A stretch of DNA of 64,000 nt. Origin: Dendrocalamus latiflorus. Taxonomy: Eukaryota > Streptophyta > Magnoliopsida > Poales > Poaceae. The stretch is from assembly GCA_017311315.1 (NCBI GenBank), contig CM029610.1, positions 5,141,126-5,205,125 on the forward strand. The letters run 5' to 3'. The first letter of the stretch is position 1. Each line of letters begins with the position of its first letter. Below are positions 13,301-24,523 of the stretch, piece by piece. Under the pieces are notes generated by a model. The model searched no databases and was not told the origin of the DNA. It was given only the letters and a program-made list of their open reading frames with translations. A program made the position numbers and the translations under genes.

Positions 13301-16300
13301 TTTTATCTTGGCCGCCATTTCCCTCTTTCTCACGCTCCCTACGTGTACACGTTTCGAGATGAGTTTTCGTCTCCTGATGTATGCACTTGATTTGCTTGTC
13401 CTTGCGGCGCTCCTTCCAGATCTCGTAGGACCTTTTGACATTTCACTCCTTGAAGTCGAGAGCTCACTGGTCCTCTGGTTGGATCTCAAGATCGATCCAT
13501 TTATGGTAGCCACATAAGGGTTCCGGAGACTATGGATACACGGGAGAGATTGTTAGTGCGTACTTTAAAGGAGAAAAAGTTGGAGGAACATAGTGTAACT
13601 AGTCCTTACCAGTTGTTGATAGCTGGTGGTGTCCCGACGGTGGTCAGAAGTCACTGGAGTAGTTTGTACAACCCCAGTAACGCATGCCCAGGCTGAGGCG
13701 GTACTTAGACTTGAAGAACTTGCACAGGTCCCATCACCAACATAGGGGCGGCGTCTCCCCCTCGGGCGGGTGTTGTGGCGAACGCTCGATAGGAACGTTC
13801 GGGATGAGGTTGTTGCTACGGGTGACGTCGTTGTGGGGAGCTGACCTCGTAGCATGCTTGGTTTGTTCGGCCCTGGACACAGCAGCCCTTGCTTTTTCGT
13901 CGCAGGTGGCAGCAGACCTTGCTAGGTCGTGGGTCTCCACCCATTGCTTCATCATCTTATCACATTACTTCTTCTGCCTCTTGTCCATCCCAGTGTGGTA
14001 AAGCAAGCTCCGGTGTAGTGTTGGGTTTACTTGTGTAGTGTTCTTTCTGAAATCTCTTCCATCTTTTATAGAGCCCCGTGTGGCCTTCTCGCTGCATGAA
14101 GCTGCCCTGTGTTGTCTTCTCGCTACATAAAGCTGCTCTGTCAGGTGTAGTCACTGCGCAAAGTTGGCCCGTGTAGTCTTGTCACTGCGCAAAGCTACCC
14201 AATGTTGTCTTGTTGGCACGAAAAACTTGCTAGTCAGGTCTTCGCACCGCGTAAAGCTGCACCCTTTGGTCTTGTTGCTGTGTAAAGCTGGCCCGTGTGG
14301 TCTTGTCGCTACGCAAAGCTGGCCTGTGTGGTTTTATCGTGGCGCAGAGCTGCCCCATGTGGTCATGTCGCTGCGCAAAGCCGCAGGTGAGTACGGCTCC
14401 TAGCGCACGTCATCAGGCGTGAGGTGATCCAACTGCTCCACGAAGGGCAGATATGCCCGTGTAACCTGGACGTGCGCGAAATGTACCTGCATGGAACAAT
14501 AACTGTTACATACGATCATCCTTAATACAAAGGAATTAATTGCAAGTCACGCTACTTATCCGTCTACGACACCAGAGAGAACCCATCGTAGGCTGGTCGA
14601 CGTCGCCCCCAGGGTACATCTCGACCCCGTACGAGTCATGTTCTCGAGCATGGGCCATCCGAAGCTGAAGTGCTCGAACGACCACAGCTGCATAGCAGCG
14701 GACACCCCGCGAGGACCGAGTTCACCTTGGTCCTCCCGCATGCGTCGCACAAGCCATGATACGTCGCTGCAAGTGCGACCAAACCCCAGCTGATTTGCGG
14801 GGCCTCACCCTCGGTGATGGCCCCAGCGTGAGCGATGAGGTGCGCGTCGACGGTGTTGCCGCGGCTAGTGGTGAAGAGCACCCAACCAAACAGCTACAAC
14901 AAGTACGCCTCCAGGTGCCGCGAGACCTGCTGCTCATCTGTGGCTGGGTCCATTCGCTCCACCTAAATGCAACTAAAAAAAGTGATTAGTACAGTATAAC
15001 GGAAATGATAGCATGGAGGATCGAACAGAAAGGGCGTCAGGCATGTACCCAGAACTATGAGAGCTACCTCAACGACGGCCCATGTGTCTGACCCGGTGGG
15101 AAGACGTAGTACTCCGCGGCACCAGGCGGAAGTACTCTCTGGAACCTATCCAGCAGGTCCGCGCGCCGCCCAGTCAGGGTCTCTAATAGAAAGGCAGCAG
15201 CTCTCGCGATAGGAAGGTCGAGCAGCAGTGAGACGTCCTGTAGAGTAGGAGCTATCTCCCCAAATGGGAAGTAGAAAGTGTGCGTGTCCGGCCACCAGCG
15301 GTCCACCAAAGCTATCAACAGATAGCGGTCAAACGGGAAGCATCGCGATCACTCCGTGCCGTTGTCCCCCGCCCGCAGGCAAGGCCGGTCCGTCCTCATC
15401 GGTGGCCTACACCATTCGGGCGAGGGGAGTAACCCGGAATCACTCAGCCTGCGAAGCAAGAAAAGGTTAGTACGCAACCTACTTATGGCAAGAATACAAC
15501 GCTGCCGAAGTGCAAACCTGGCTGTCCATCGTGGGTCTAGCCTCCAGGCCACTCAAGGTATAGATTATAATGGACAATTATTTGCAGTCTCCAATAACTA
15601 ATTGTATAAACTATGCCAGTTTGCCTATTGATCAGCAGATGCCTTGCATCGTCTAGCTGTGTGCTCCTCTCGATCGCATCGCTCGCAGCGTGCACCAGGC
15701 GCTCCAGCTTGCGCTTCGTCCATATCATTTATAATACGCTGGCTCTGTCGTCGACCCTTCTCACCCTTTAGCATGTCAACATCCGGAATTCAGGTTCTTG
15801 AAATATCCAAGGTGGCGAAGTTCCCAACAACCCTGAACCCCTTGAGCTCGCCACACCACACATGCATCACCCTCTCCTTGAAGAAGTACTCAGACATGAA
15901 GTTCGAATGATCCATGCCCACAATTCCGCATGCAGCAAGAACATGAGGGCATAGCTTGTGTAACAGCTTTGGCTTGTTGCACGAGTAGTTTGGCTTATTT
16001 ACATGATCTCCAAGGCATACCTCGTGGGTAACAAGGGCACGAGCCGTCCCAAATCTGGCTCTATCCAGGAGTACCACGTCGAAACGATGCTCCCTATTGC
16101 CCATGACGTGCACTGTGTGCAATTGGCCCTTCTGTGCCTTCATCTCCATAATTTTCGACGAGTACGATGTTCGTGGGTTGGCTGCATGAAGTGTGGCATT
16201 TGTATGCCTCTCCCTAAAATAGCCGATTGTGATGTGCATAATATCTTGCACGATGGCGACGAGGGGCCGAGAACAAAGCCCCTGAGAACCCAGTTGTACA

Positions 16301-19300
16301 CCTCAGCGAGGTTAGTCATCATTATGCCATATCTCGCGTTGCCCGTGTCGTGTAACAGGGACCACTTCTCCAATGGTTCTTCTTCTATCCATTCCGAGAA
16401 GCACTTGATGTTCCGTGAGCTCCTCCTTCTCGGACCACCTGCGTTAGGCTCATCCAGTGTTGTGAGGCATTTGGGTTATGCCGCCCTAGGCATGATCGGT
16501 CCCTTGTTCCTCTCGTCGACGTGCTTTCTGCTGTGCTTGTCCAACAACGCCCATAAAGCGTCAAATTTTCTCTGCTGGTTCTGCATAGCTAGCCTCTTGA
16601 ACAGCTTCATCAATGGTTGCTTCGGGAACTGCTTGAAGAAGTTTGCCCCTGGGTGATGAATGCACCATCTGTTCCTCATATCCAGTTATGGGAAGGGCTC
16701 CTCGGGGTCTTGCTGAGGTTTTCTTATGGCCTTCACTATCCCAACGTGGCGATTATGGATAAGAAACCACAACCAGCTGTCGTAATTCTCACTTTCCACG
16801 AATGCGATGGCCAGGGGCATAATTTGATTGTTGCCGTCAACGCCAATGATCGTAAGGATCTGGCATATAACTGAATGCCTCGATGCACGCATCGGAAGCT
16901 AAGAAGGCTCTCTGCAACACCGCAAAACCTGGCGGCCTTGTAGATGGCTTGTCCTTTACAACGATATATGTGCCCAGGTTTCTATCCTGCAACACCTGAA
17001 GCATACGAGGAAGGTTGTCGTACGCCGCCTCGAAAGACCGGAACTATTTTTCCAATGCCTTTTACTTCACATGCCACGCCTTTGCGTAGCTAATCTTGTA
17101 TTTGAATTTCTTCTCGATAGCCACCATGATGTGCGTGGCCTCCATGTCCTTCTCCACTACCTTCATACATCAGATTGGCTATAAAGGTAGACGTTAGGTT
17201 ACGATGCCTCGGTAAAACACTATTGATAATGTAGGAGTGTGGTTCCACCTTCGACACAATCCAGTGTCTCATACTTCGGTCTATGTGTGTGCACCCTCCA
17301 AGGACAACCAGCCTGCTCACACTTCACGATGTACTGCTCCTGGCTAGATTTCACGACCCAAAAAGTCCGCTGCATGGACAGGGCCCACAGCTTGATGGAA
17401 TCCTGCAATGACGCCTTGTCAGCAAACATTGAATGCAACCGAATCTCTGTGCCATGATACTCCCACGGTGATTCGTGCTCACCATGTGCGGCAACACCCT
17501 CAACATCAAATTGGTTCCATTCCTACGGGATGGGAGCTTCGTCCTCATTCGAACTGTACTCGTCGTCCTCCTGTACAGCTTGCTCTTTAGCCCAAGCCAT
17601 CCGGTCATCGCTCTCTATTTGATGCACTATGTACTCTATATGCTCCCCTTCATCGACTTGTCTTGCAGCCTCACCATGTTGTGATTGTTCTTCCTCTCCT
17701 TCATGTACCGCATTGACCTCGTCCCGAGCAACTTTCTTCTCTTCACCAACGTGCGGGGCGCCCGACCTGCTCCCACCTCCCGGATGATAGCCGTCCGCGC
17801 GACCTTGCACAACTTCTACTAGGTATGGTTGCACAAACATCACACACTCGTATCCACGGCGTCGACACGCTTGCACAAACCCCTTCCATGCAACAATGCG
17901 CATCAATATTCTCAACTCCCATCTGATGTCCATGGGAGACCGGCTCCAAAGCCCTTGTATGACGACGCTGCACATCTCGGGGTGTAAGGAAAAATTGCGG
18001 GTGAGCCAATGCATCACATTTGCAATTCGAGCATTCTCACCGTCCGGGTATTCCAGAGTGGCTTGCGCAAAACTGCTCAAGTCAACACCGTTTGGACCTT
18101 CACGAACGGTGCCAACACCGTAATGCACTTTCAATGTAGTAGGTATCGGCATTACTGATGTCTGCATGTATATATTTTCAATTTTGCAACTAGTCAAATC
18201 ACATCGCACATTACAGAAGTGTTAATGTACGGTAATTTACATTTCAACGAATGTTCGCCTATCGTAATCAACTACACTACCCTCGTAGCATTAACTCCCT
18301 ATCGGTAGACCGTGCACCGACGTCGCTCTTGTCTCGCTACTCGAGCTCTCTCCTACTATAAATAATTCGTAATAGGTTCTGACAATTTACATGACATATC
18401 AATGTAAATGCTAATATATCAGTTATAACGGTACACATAATTTTTCAATGTACTAACGACATTACATTCATTCGTAATTAATCATAAATGTTACGTATTA
18501 TTGTTTTCTACAAAGCTAATTATTAAATTCTTATAAAAATATTGACTGAATTTTAAATAACTACAAATTTCTACGTAAGCTTAATTTCTATATAACATTG
18601 ACTAAATTTTCGTAGGCTTAATTTCTATATAACATTGACTAAATTTTCTACAACTACAATTTTGTACGAATGCTAATTTGCTAATGATGTTAATTTTCTA
18701 CAAGTATGTTCACTAAATTTTCTACAACTACATGTTACTACGGCTGCTAATTTTCTATAACTAAATTGACTAAATTTTCTATATCAAAGTTGTACTACTC
18801 TTTTCTACATCTATAATTTTCTAGAGATACTAACATTAAATAAACTATTTCATATACAAAAAATAAACTACAATATGTAAAAATATTTACCTCATAAAAG
18901 TCGTGAAACCTCTCCTTCCTCTCCCTCTCCTCCTCTCCTCTTCTCTTCTTTCCCCTCTGTTCTGTTCGTTCTCCGCGCGGCAGAGTGCCCGCTCGGCTGT
19001 CCGGTGCTTTTATATGCGCTTTTAGTCGCCCAACCCTTCGGCGACTGGTTCCAGTTGCCTGATGGTTCGGCGACTGGAGCCTATTTCTGTAAAAAAAATT
19101 CGCATGGGTATATTTCTGTTATTTCAAATAAAATATAGATTATTTCCAAAAAAATTATGCTTATGTATATCATACGTAGCATGCTTTATTCCAGCTGTGT
19201 CAGTTCTCCAAATTTGTTCAGATCATCTGTCATCTGTCATTTCACTAGATACATCCTATTACTGTGATGCTTTTGGCAATTTTCCCCTATATTTTTCAAT

Positions 19301-20099
19301 GAAGTAGTTTAGTGATAAAGGGTGCCTAGCCACCATTGATATATCCATGGACATGCAGTTCCCCACTGACCATCTTATGTCTCTTTGCCCAGGTGGGTAC
19401 AATGGAGCAAAAGAGGGATATGAAATACCAGTTGGAACTGATATATTTATTTCGGTAAGATGGGCAGTTGTCAGAGTTGAGATAGTTGTTTTGTTCTAAT
19501 ATCCATAACACTTGTACCATCATAAGTGGCCTTTAGGAGAAGTTTGTTGACACTGTACTTGTCTGTGAAACTTAATTGGCTACAAATTTGATTCTGAACT
19601 CCTTAGAAGTTTGTCTTATGGTAAATGCTGACACTGCAGATATACAACCTCCATAGATCTCCGTACTTTTGGGATCGGCCGAATGAGTTTGAACCAGAGA
19701 GATTCTCAGTTCCAAAGAAGGATGAGAGCATAGAAGGGTGGGCTGGTTTTGATCCTGAGCGGAGTCCTGGTGCGATGTATCCCAATGAGGTCTGCTTTAA
19801 CAATAGTCTCTTCATTCTTTCCACTACTGATTAGACTTGTTTCTCTAAGAAATTAAGACAATAATATCAAACTGTCTTATCAGATTATAGCAGACTTTGC
19901 TTTCCTTCCCTTTGGTGGAGGACCCCGCAAATGCGTGGGAGACCAATTCGCGCTCCTGGAGTCAACAGTGGTGCTGGCCATGCTGTTGCAAAAGTTTGAT
20001 GTAGAGCTGCGAGGATCACCCGACGAAGTAGAGATGGTGACTGGCGCAACGATTCACACAAAGAACGGGTTGTGGTGCAGAGTGAGGAAAAGGACTTGA
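7389..20099 (+). CDS. CYP97B: Cytochrome P450 CYP97B, plastid carotenoid-hydroxylase clade
   Basis: Fourteen exons join in frame to 568 codons: 7389-7507, 7929-8109, 9695-9802, 10065-10149, 10520-10755, 10957-11130, 11220-11267, 11384-11443, 11557-11643, 11733-11821, 12206-12297, 19393-19454, 19640-19789 and 19884-20099. All introns are GT-AG. Visible motifs are a Ser/Arg-rich N-terminus of plastid-transit type, WKQRRKVITPGFHALF, the I-helix AGHETT (exon 9), the ExxR helix EALR (exon 11), FEPERF (exon 13) and the heme loop FGGGPRKCVGDQ with its cysteine (exon 14). CYP97 enzymes act in plastids on carotenoid rings. The B subfamily is the least characterised, with a minor beta-ring hydroxylase role reported in Arabidopsis. 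The length fits the family. The ATG was chosen because it precedes the transit-like segment in a GC-rich first exon. Intron 11 carries a MULE, and intron 2 carries a partial self-duplication. Confidence 0.93.
8142..9437. repeat. Direct duplication inside CYP97B intron 2
   Basis: About 400 bp beginning TACCATTTAATGCCCAGC occurs at about 8145-8541 and again at about 9028-9437, with small differences. About 480 bp of unrelated sequence (8542-9027, starting TGTTGTGGACTC) lies between them. The inner sequence has TG and CA near its limits, like a short LTR, but no flanking target duplication was seen. Both copies stay within the intron and do not touch splice sites. Confidence 0.75.
12595..12780. 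repeat. Subterminal GTCGCC repeats of the MULE, left end
   Basis: Alternating copies of AGTCGCCYAACG and its complement occur here (e.g. CTAGTCGCCTAACCGTTAGGCGACTAG is an interrupted palindrome) and again near the other end at 19020-19085. Arrays of short subterminal repeats are typical transposase-binding regions. Binding itself is inferred. Confidence 0.55.
13217..13513 (-). other. Unrecognised open frame inside the MULE, 98 codons
   Basis: This is an open frame on the same strand as the transposase, rich in Arg, Lys and Ser, with a stretch resembling an amphipathic helix (KREMAAKIKEATEEFNAELT). It could be the tail exon of the transposase-PMD gene or chance. It matches no family I know. 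Confidence 0.3.
14072..14383. repeat. 31-bp minisatellite inside the MULE, about 10 units
   Basis: Degenerate tandem units of about 31 bp have the consensus GGCCCGTGTGGTCTTGTCGC followed by TRCGCAAAGCT. The period is not a multiple of three, so it is not a protein repeat. It sits downstream of the PMD on the transposase strand. Confidence 0.8.
14556..15318 (-). pseudogene. Plant mobile domain (PMD, MAIN/MAIL-like) segment of the MULE
   Basis: On the minus strand, 15318-15064 encodes ALVDRWWPDTHTFYFPFGEI followed by TLQDVSLLLDLP, the start of a plant mobile domain (PF10536 type). Across a gap, 14910-14570 encodes VLFTTSRGNTVDAHLI, PQISWGLVALAATYHGLCDA and GCPLLLQLWSFEHFSFGWP-like sequence, matching the C-terminal half of the domain. 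The pieces use different frames, so either an intron or frame breaks separate them. PMD proteins occur both as host genes (MAIN, MAIL1) and fused to or carried by Mutator-type transposases. Position and strand place it behind the transposase of this element. An intact product is unlikely. Confidence 0.72.
15790..18209 (-). pseudogene. mudrA: mudrA-type MULE transposase, degenerate
   Basis: In order on the minus strand: an N-terminal region with an acidic linker (18209-17523); the DNA-binding domain characteristic of Mu transposases (ADKASLQDSIKLWALSMQRT, then CEQAGCPWRVHTHR, about 17440-17260), continued in another frame as HWIVSKVEPHSYIINSVL; the MULE catalytic domain (QILTIIGVDGNNQIMPLAIA, then FVESENYDSWLWFL, about 16890-16690); and the SWIM zinc finger with C..KLCPHVLAAC (about 15985-15935). 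An in-frame TAG follows the acidic linker (17523), at least one frame change lies in the DNA-binding domain (about 17290), and the catalytic block lacks the segment that normally holds the first catalytic aspartate. It is judged inactive. It is antisense to CYP97B and would rely on its own promoter or on antisense transcription. Confidence 0.8.
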
Positions 20100-20682
20100 T
20101 CAAACATAACTCTGCACCAACCAGTTAGCTTATTCTTTGACTTGCCATATGCTCTAGCCAAGTAAAACAGGTTCATAAAGGGAGGATCATGTACATGCAT
20201 GGTAACATCCATTGTAGCATTAGCGGCAGCCATTATGCATCGCTATCTATTTGACATATGCATTGCTATCAGCAGTAAAACTGGTTCATAAACAGATCTG
20301 CATCGCTATCAGTTTGACATATGCATGGGTGAAGATGCTGCATACTACCGTCTCCCCCAAATGAAATACTGTCCGGGGTTTCTGTGTGCTATATGCTAGA
20401 CAGAACAAACCTATACAAGCAATTAAGAGTTTGGATGCTGGGGGTTTTGTTGCAAAGTTGGAGGGCATGGGTGTAAATACGGGAATGCATGGACCTAAAG
20501 GCGGAAGTTTGCCAATAAAACCCTGGGCTGGGCAAGGGTTTGAAGCGTGCTAGAGAGAGACGGGGTCAACATCAGCTAGCGCCACGTGGTCAGGCTCCAG
20601 AGCCACGGACCAGGCCGCGAGGGGGACCGACTCGGATGCAGGCGCGACGAATCGTTTGGTCGATCCCTGGTGCTGAGAGTGG
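20100..20682. other. CYP97B 3' region and flank
   Basis: The first 150 bases after the stop codon are probably the 3' untranslated region. They are partly repeated behind the duplicated exon at 24743-24900, where GTAAAACAGGTTCATAAA is shared. No separate gene is visible up to the LTR-like sequence starting near 20683. Confidence 0.4.
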
Positions 20683-21704
20683 CTGTCAAATCTTGATTTT
20701 CAGAGTTTTTTAAAGCTTTTAAAACAAAAATAACTATTTAGATTTTTTATGATTTAATTAAATTTTAATATGAATTTTTAAAATTAAAAAGATTTAACAT
20801 GAATAAAATAAACATCAATTAAAAGAAAACCAGTTTTTATTTGGATTCCTTGTGCTTCAAGAAATTTTCTATGATTTTTTCGAATTTATTTGCTATTTTC
20901 TAAAGCTCAAAAGAATTAATATGGATTTCTGAAATTAGGAATTCCTAGAAAAATTCCCTAAAGTTCACTTGGGCCGAAACCAAGTGGCCCGTCTTTCCCT
21001 CTGGCCCAGACAACCTGCCTCCACATCTTAGCCTTGCCTGGCCATCTCGTCCATTCGTTGGTTGCAGCCGCAGACATGTGAGGCCCACATGTCAGGCGTA
21101 CTGTTCATCGTTCTCGGCTCGGATTCCGCCTCCACATTGTCTCCGCGTCGCCTCTGCATCGTAACCGCCCTGGACATCTCGACGTCCGTGCCCTTAAATA
21201 GCGCGTCACCCCTTCATTTTCCGCACCCTGAGCCACCGTCATCCTTGCCTCGAGCTGTCGTGCCATCGTGCAACCCGAGGTCACCGTCATGTCTCTCTCT
21301 GCGCCGACTGTCGTCCTCTCCGACCTCGGTCACCATCGTCGATCTCGCTGACGGTAAGTCGTCGCCGTTACTCCACCTCGCAGTGCATCTCCTCCACATT
21401 TAGCCTTCGGCCAGCTGCCACCTCGCCAACCAGTCTCCACTCGCCATGACGTCGCGAACCTCCTCGCCTGCATGCCCATCGTCCTGTTGTGCGTCCGTTC
21501 GATCCCCAAAGGGTCACCTTGGGATTCGCACTGCCACACGTCACTATCTTGACTGTCCAATTGGATCTACGCTGGCGGTATCGATCTAACGGTCTGGATT
21601 CAACCACGTGGCCCTTGGTCAATCGTCCGATCTTGATGATGTCACCGCGCTGAGCCAGCCGACCCTTCGGCTTATCGATGAATTCCGTCCACCGTGAGCC
21701 AGAC

Positions 21705-21935
21705 CTGTGGGCCCAGCCAAGTCACCAAGCCATGTCAGAGCCACGCCAGCCCTAGGAGCCATATGTCCGTCCACGTGGGTGCCACGTCGCACCCGAGCCG
21801 TCCCATGTCCACGTCAGAGCCATGTCATCTGCCACATGTCACACCATGACCCAACCACGTTAGCCCTACCTTGCCACCTGTCAGCCACATGTATGCCACG
21901 TCAGCCCTAGTCGCCACGTCATCAAAACCAGTCAC
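21705..21935. repeat. CCACGTCA/CCATGTCA motif cluster
   Basis: More than a dozen copies of CACGTC, CATGTC and CCACGT words occur within 230 bp in the GC-rich part of the LTR remnant. ACGT cores are binding words of plant bZIP factors. Here they may simply be a degenerate short tandem repeat. Confidence 0.45.
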
Positions 21936-22931
21936 CGGTATACTATTCTGTGAGCTGAGTCCACCGTAGATTAGCTATTTCATGCATCGGGTCTACAACA
22001 CAGTGGAATTTCTAAATTTCTAGTATTTCTTTATATTAGATTTTTCAAGAGTCTGTTCTTCTCCGTCCTAACTCCAATTGACCCGATTTTTTTCTAAATT
22101 TATCTAAAATTAAGCTCTATCTTTTGGTTCTAGTTTTAAAATTTTTGGAGTTCATTGGATTTTATTTGTGCCTCGATCACTTTCTCTCTCGTTAGATCAC
22201 GTCTTCAAAGGAGCAAAAGCAACCACCAGAAGATCAAGAGTTGTTAACTGAACAAAGCCAAGGTAAGTCGCATCCTTTGATCATGTTGAATCTAGTTTTC
22301 AAATCTACTATTTATTATTTTGTTTTAAATTATCAAGTATTACTATTTTAGTATAAACCTTTGTACCTGGTGGTTATTGTCCAATCTGATTAATCCCTCA
22401 TTTGATAATTTGAATATCATGATTCCATTGTCACCATAGGATGGGTATTTATCTAGTGATATAATACTAGTCATCATATGGGTTGTACGTTTACTATGCT
22501 TAGCCATACTTATAGATCGTTGGGTTCATCATCACATATTGATTAATTATTTAATTTTGACTTAATGAGACATTGAATCGTGGTGGTCAGCTATAGTTAT
22601 AAATTTGAGTACCACGGCATTGGTAGTGTCATTGGTTGTAGTTATACAAAATTGTTTTCACTTGGACGAATGGTCGTGCAGTAAATGGGGTGAAATAGCA
22701 CATTGGAATGTGGATATTCCGCTTGGGTAATATTTAAGGACTTAACTTTGTACGCCATTGATGTGAGCCCTATCGTACAATCATATGTCTAGTATGGGAT
22801 GGACCTGGCTGATTAATTTGTGATATTTCAATTTCAGTTTCGTCATTAAGATGAATGTGGTTTGGCATTTGCCATGGATTCACATTGGTGCAAGAGGGGT
22901 AATCATCGACTAAGGGGTTTACCTACTTGAC

Positions 22932-24205
22932 TAGGGGTAGAAACGAGTTGAGCCGAGCTGGCTCGAGCCAGGCTCGACCGAGCTTGCCCGGAGCTGTGGC
23001 TCGACTCAGCTCGGCTCGTTTAAGAAATGAGCTACAAGCCCAACTCGGCTCGGCTCATTTCTTGGCTCGAGCCAGCTCGAACGGCTTGCGAGCCGCACAA
23101 TGTAACACTATGCAAGTTTCTCATAAATTTCATCGTACCATCAAAAGAAGCATTACAGTATCCTCTGAAGTTGAATTTTCTAAACTAACTGTACAGCCAA
23201 GGAGATAGAGAAAACATACAGAAATTAACATAAAGAATAAATGACTTGATATTTAGTGACTAAATTGACCTTCCTATCCAAAACTAGATAATCGCTACCG
23301 ATAAATTTACCGTTACGCCAATATGACCAAACATACTGATCCAGCATGGCTCAAGCTATCACCCCAAGAAAGAACAATATACTGTAACTATCACCCAAAG
23401 AAAGAACAAAATGCAGGGCTCAAGCTGTGGCAAATGATTAGAAGCCAAAGCATTTAAGCAGTCATCCAAACCAAATGTGATCAAACATGTAGCAATTAAC
23501 AACGCAGCTAAAGTGGTCTCCAAACCCTTTGTTCCATTCTTTAAAACTAACATTCGAACTATACATACATATAGCAATTAACAACAACTCATCACCCACT
23601 TTAGAATTAGGCCCCCAATAGTTGTATACATACAGGAACAAGAACAATAACCATGGTATGTCAAGCCGCGGCAGCGGTGCCTTCCTCTTCCTTCTTCTTG
23701 GCGCTACCTCCTTCTCCTAGTCCTCTAGCTTTGAGGCCAGCCCCTCAAGCACAACCAACTTGGGTTTTACCATGGGCTCCATCTCCTTAAGCTCATCAAG
23801 ATCAAAGGTGATGTGCAGTGGGCGGGGCGAGTGAGGCGGTGGGCAGAGATGGCGATTGGGGAATGCGGATTAAGATCAGGATTGGGATGGGGATTGAGCG
23901 TCGCGGTGGGTGGGGCGGCCGGTCGGGCGGAGCGACATAGTGGATGGGGATTAAGGAATGGCGAGCGGAGCGGCGCGGTGGATGGGGATAGGGAATCGAG
24001 ACAAAATAGCCGGATGGGCATGAAGTTAGGGTTTACTGACTGGGCTGGCTGGCCTAGGCCTGGGCCGCACGAGCTCGACTTGTTTTTTTGTGAGCTGGGA
24101 AAGAGGCTTGGCTTGCCTCAAAAATTCACCAGCCTGAGCCGAGCTGGCTCGAGTTCGTTACGAGCTGAGTCGGCTCACGAGCCACGAGCTATTTATCCAG
24201 CCCTA
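22932..24205. mobile_element. Non-autonomous hAT-like element, 1274 bp
   Basis: The ends are inverted repeats: the left is TAGGGGTAGAAACGAG, and the reverse complement of the right is TAGGGCTGGATAAATAG. Behind these, both sides carry dense GAGCTGGCTCGAGCC words in opposite orientation. Flanking 8-mers TACTTGAC (22924-22931) and TACTCGAC (24206-24213) form an 8-bp target duplication with one difference, as expected for hAT transposition. No transposase is encoded. The interior has a GC-rich part (23810-24070) and a coding-looking minus-strand stretch near 23820-23690 that was not recognised. Confidence 0.75.
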
Positions 24206-24523
24206 TACTCGACAGTGAAACCTTAGTGGGTAGAGCTAGATTGAGATTGAGCATTGTAAAAGGCTTGTTGTGATCTTCATGGTCGACATGAGTCATATGT
24301 CAGCTTATCTGGCTCTACAGGTGCCAAAGAAGTGTGAATTTATGCAGAAGTTAGACAAACCAGCAAGACAAACGTATATAAGGATAAACAAAAGGGACAA
24401 TTTTCAGTGAAAAGTAGCTTTATCTTCATCTTTTATTTTTGGATTTCATTTTCAGTATGATTTGTCTTGTTTGCTTCTCCATATGTAGATCAAATTTTGA
24501 TTATAGCGGACTGCTCTTATCAG

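Larger units (their letters stand above)
12508..19156 (-). mobile_element. Mutator-like element (MULE-PMD) in CYP97B intron 11
   Basis: The two ends form imperfect terminal inverted repeats of about 110 bp. Both contain TATTTGAAATAACAG, AAATATACCC and GTCGCC words in opposite orientation (about 12510-12630 and 19045-19156). Inside, on the minus strand, lie a mudrA-type transposase (18209 down to about 15790) and a plant mobile domain (15320 down to about 14556). The element is antisense to the P450 and accounts for nearly all of the 7.1-kb intron. No clean 9-bp target duplication was found, so exact ends may be off by several bases. Confidence 0.8.
20683..24330 (+). mobile_element. Diverged gypsy-type LTR remnant, split by a hAT-like element
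   Basis: From about 22020 to 22310 it is recognisably related to the other two LTRs: an ACTCCAATTG / TTTCTAAATTTATCTAAAAT tract, TTTGGAGTTCATT, then AAGGTAAGTC and CTTTGATCATGTTGAATCTA. Like them it has an AT-rich head (from TGTCAAATC) followed by a GC-rich promoter-like block. The 3' limit is unclear because no TCTGACA-type end was seen before the duplicated P450 exon. Left and right limits are approximate. Confidence 0.5.

Noticed and set aside
14072..14383. Regular repeats as a possible CRISPR array
   Set aside because: Units are contiguous and degenerate with no unique spacers, and the context is a plant transposon.
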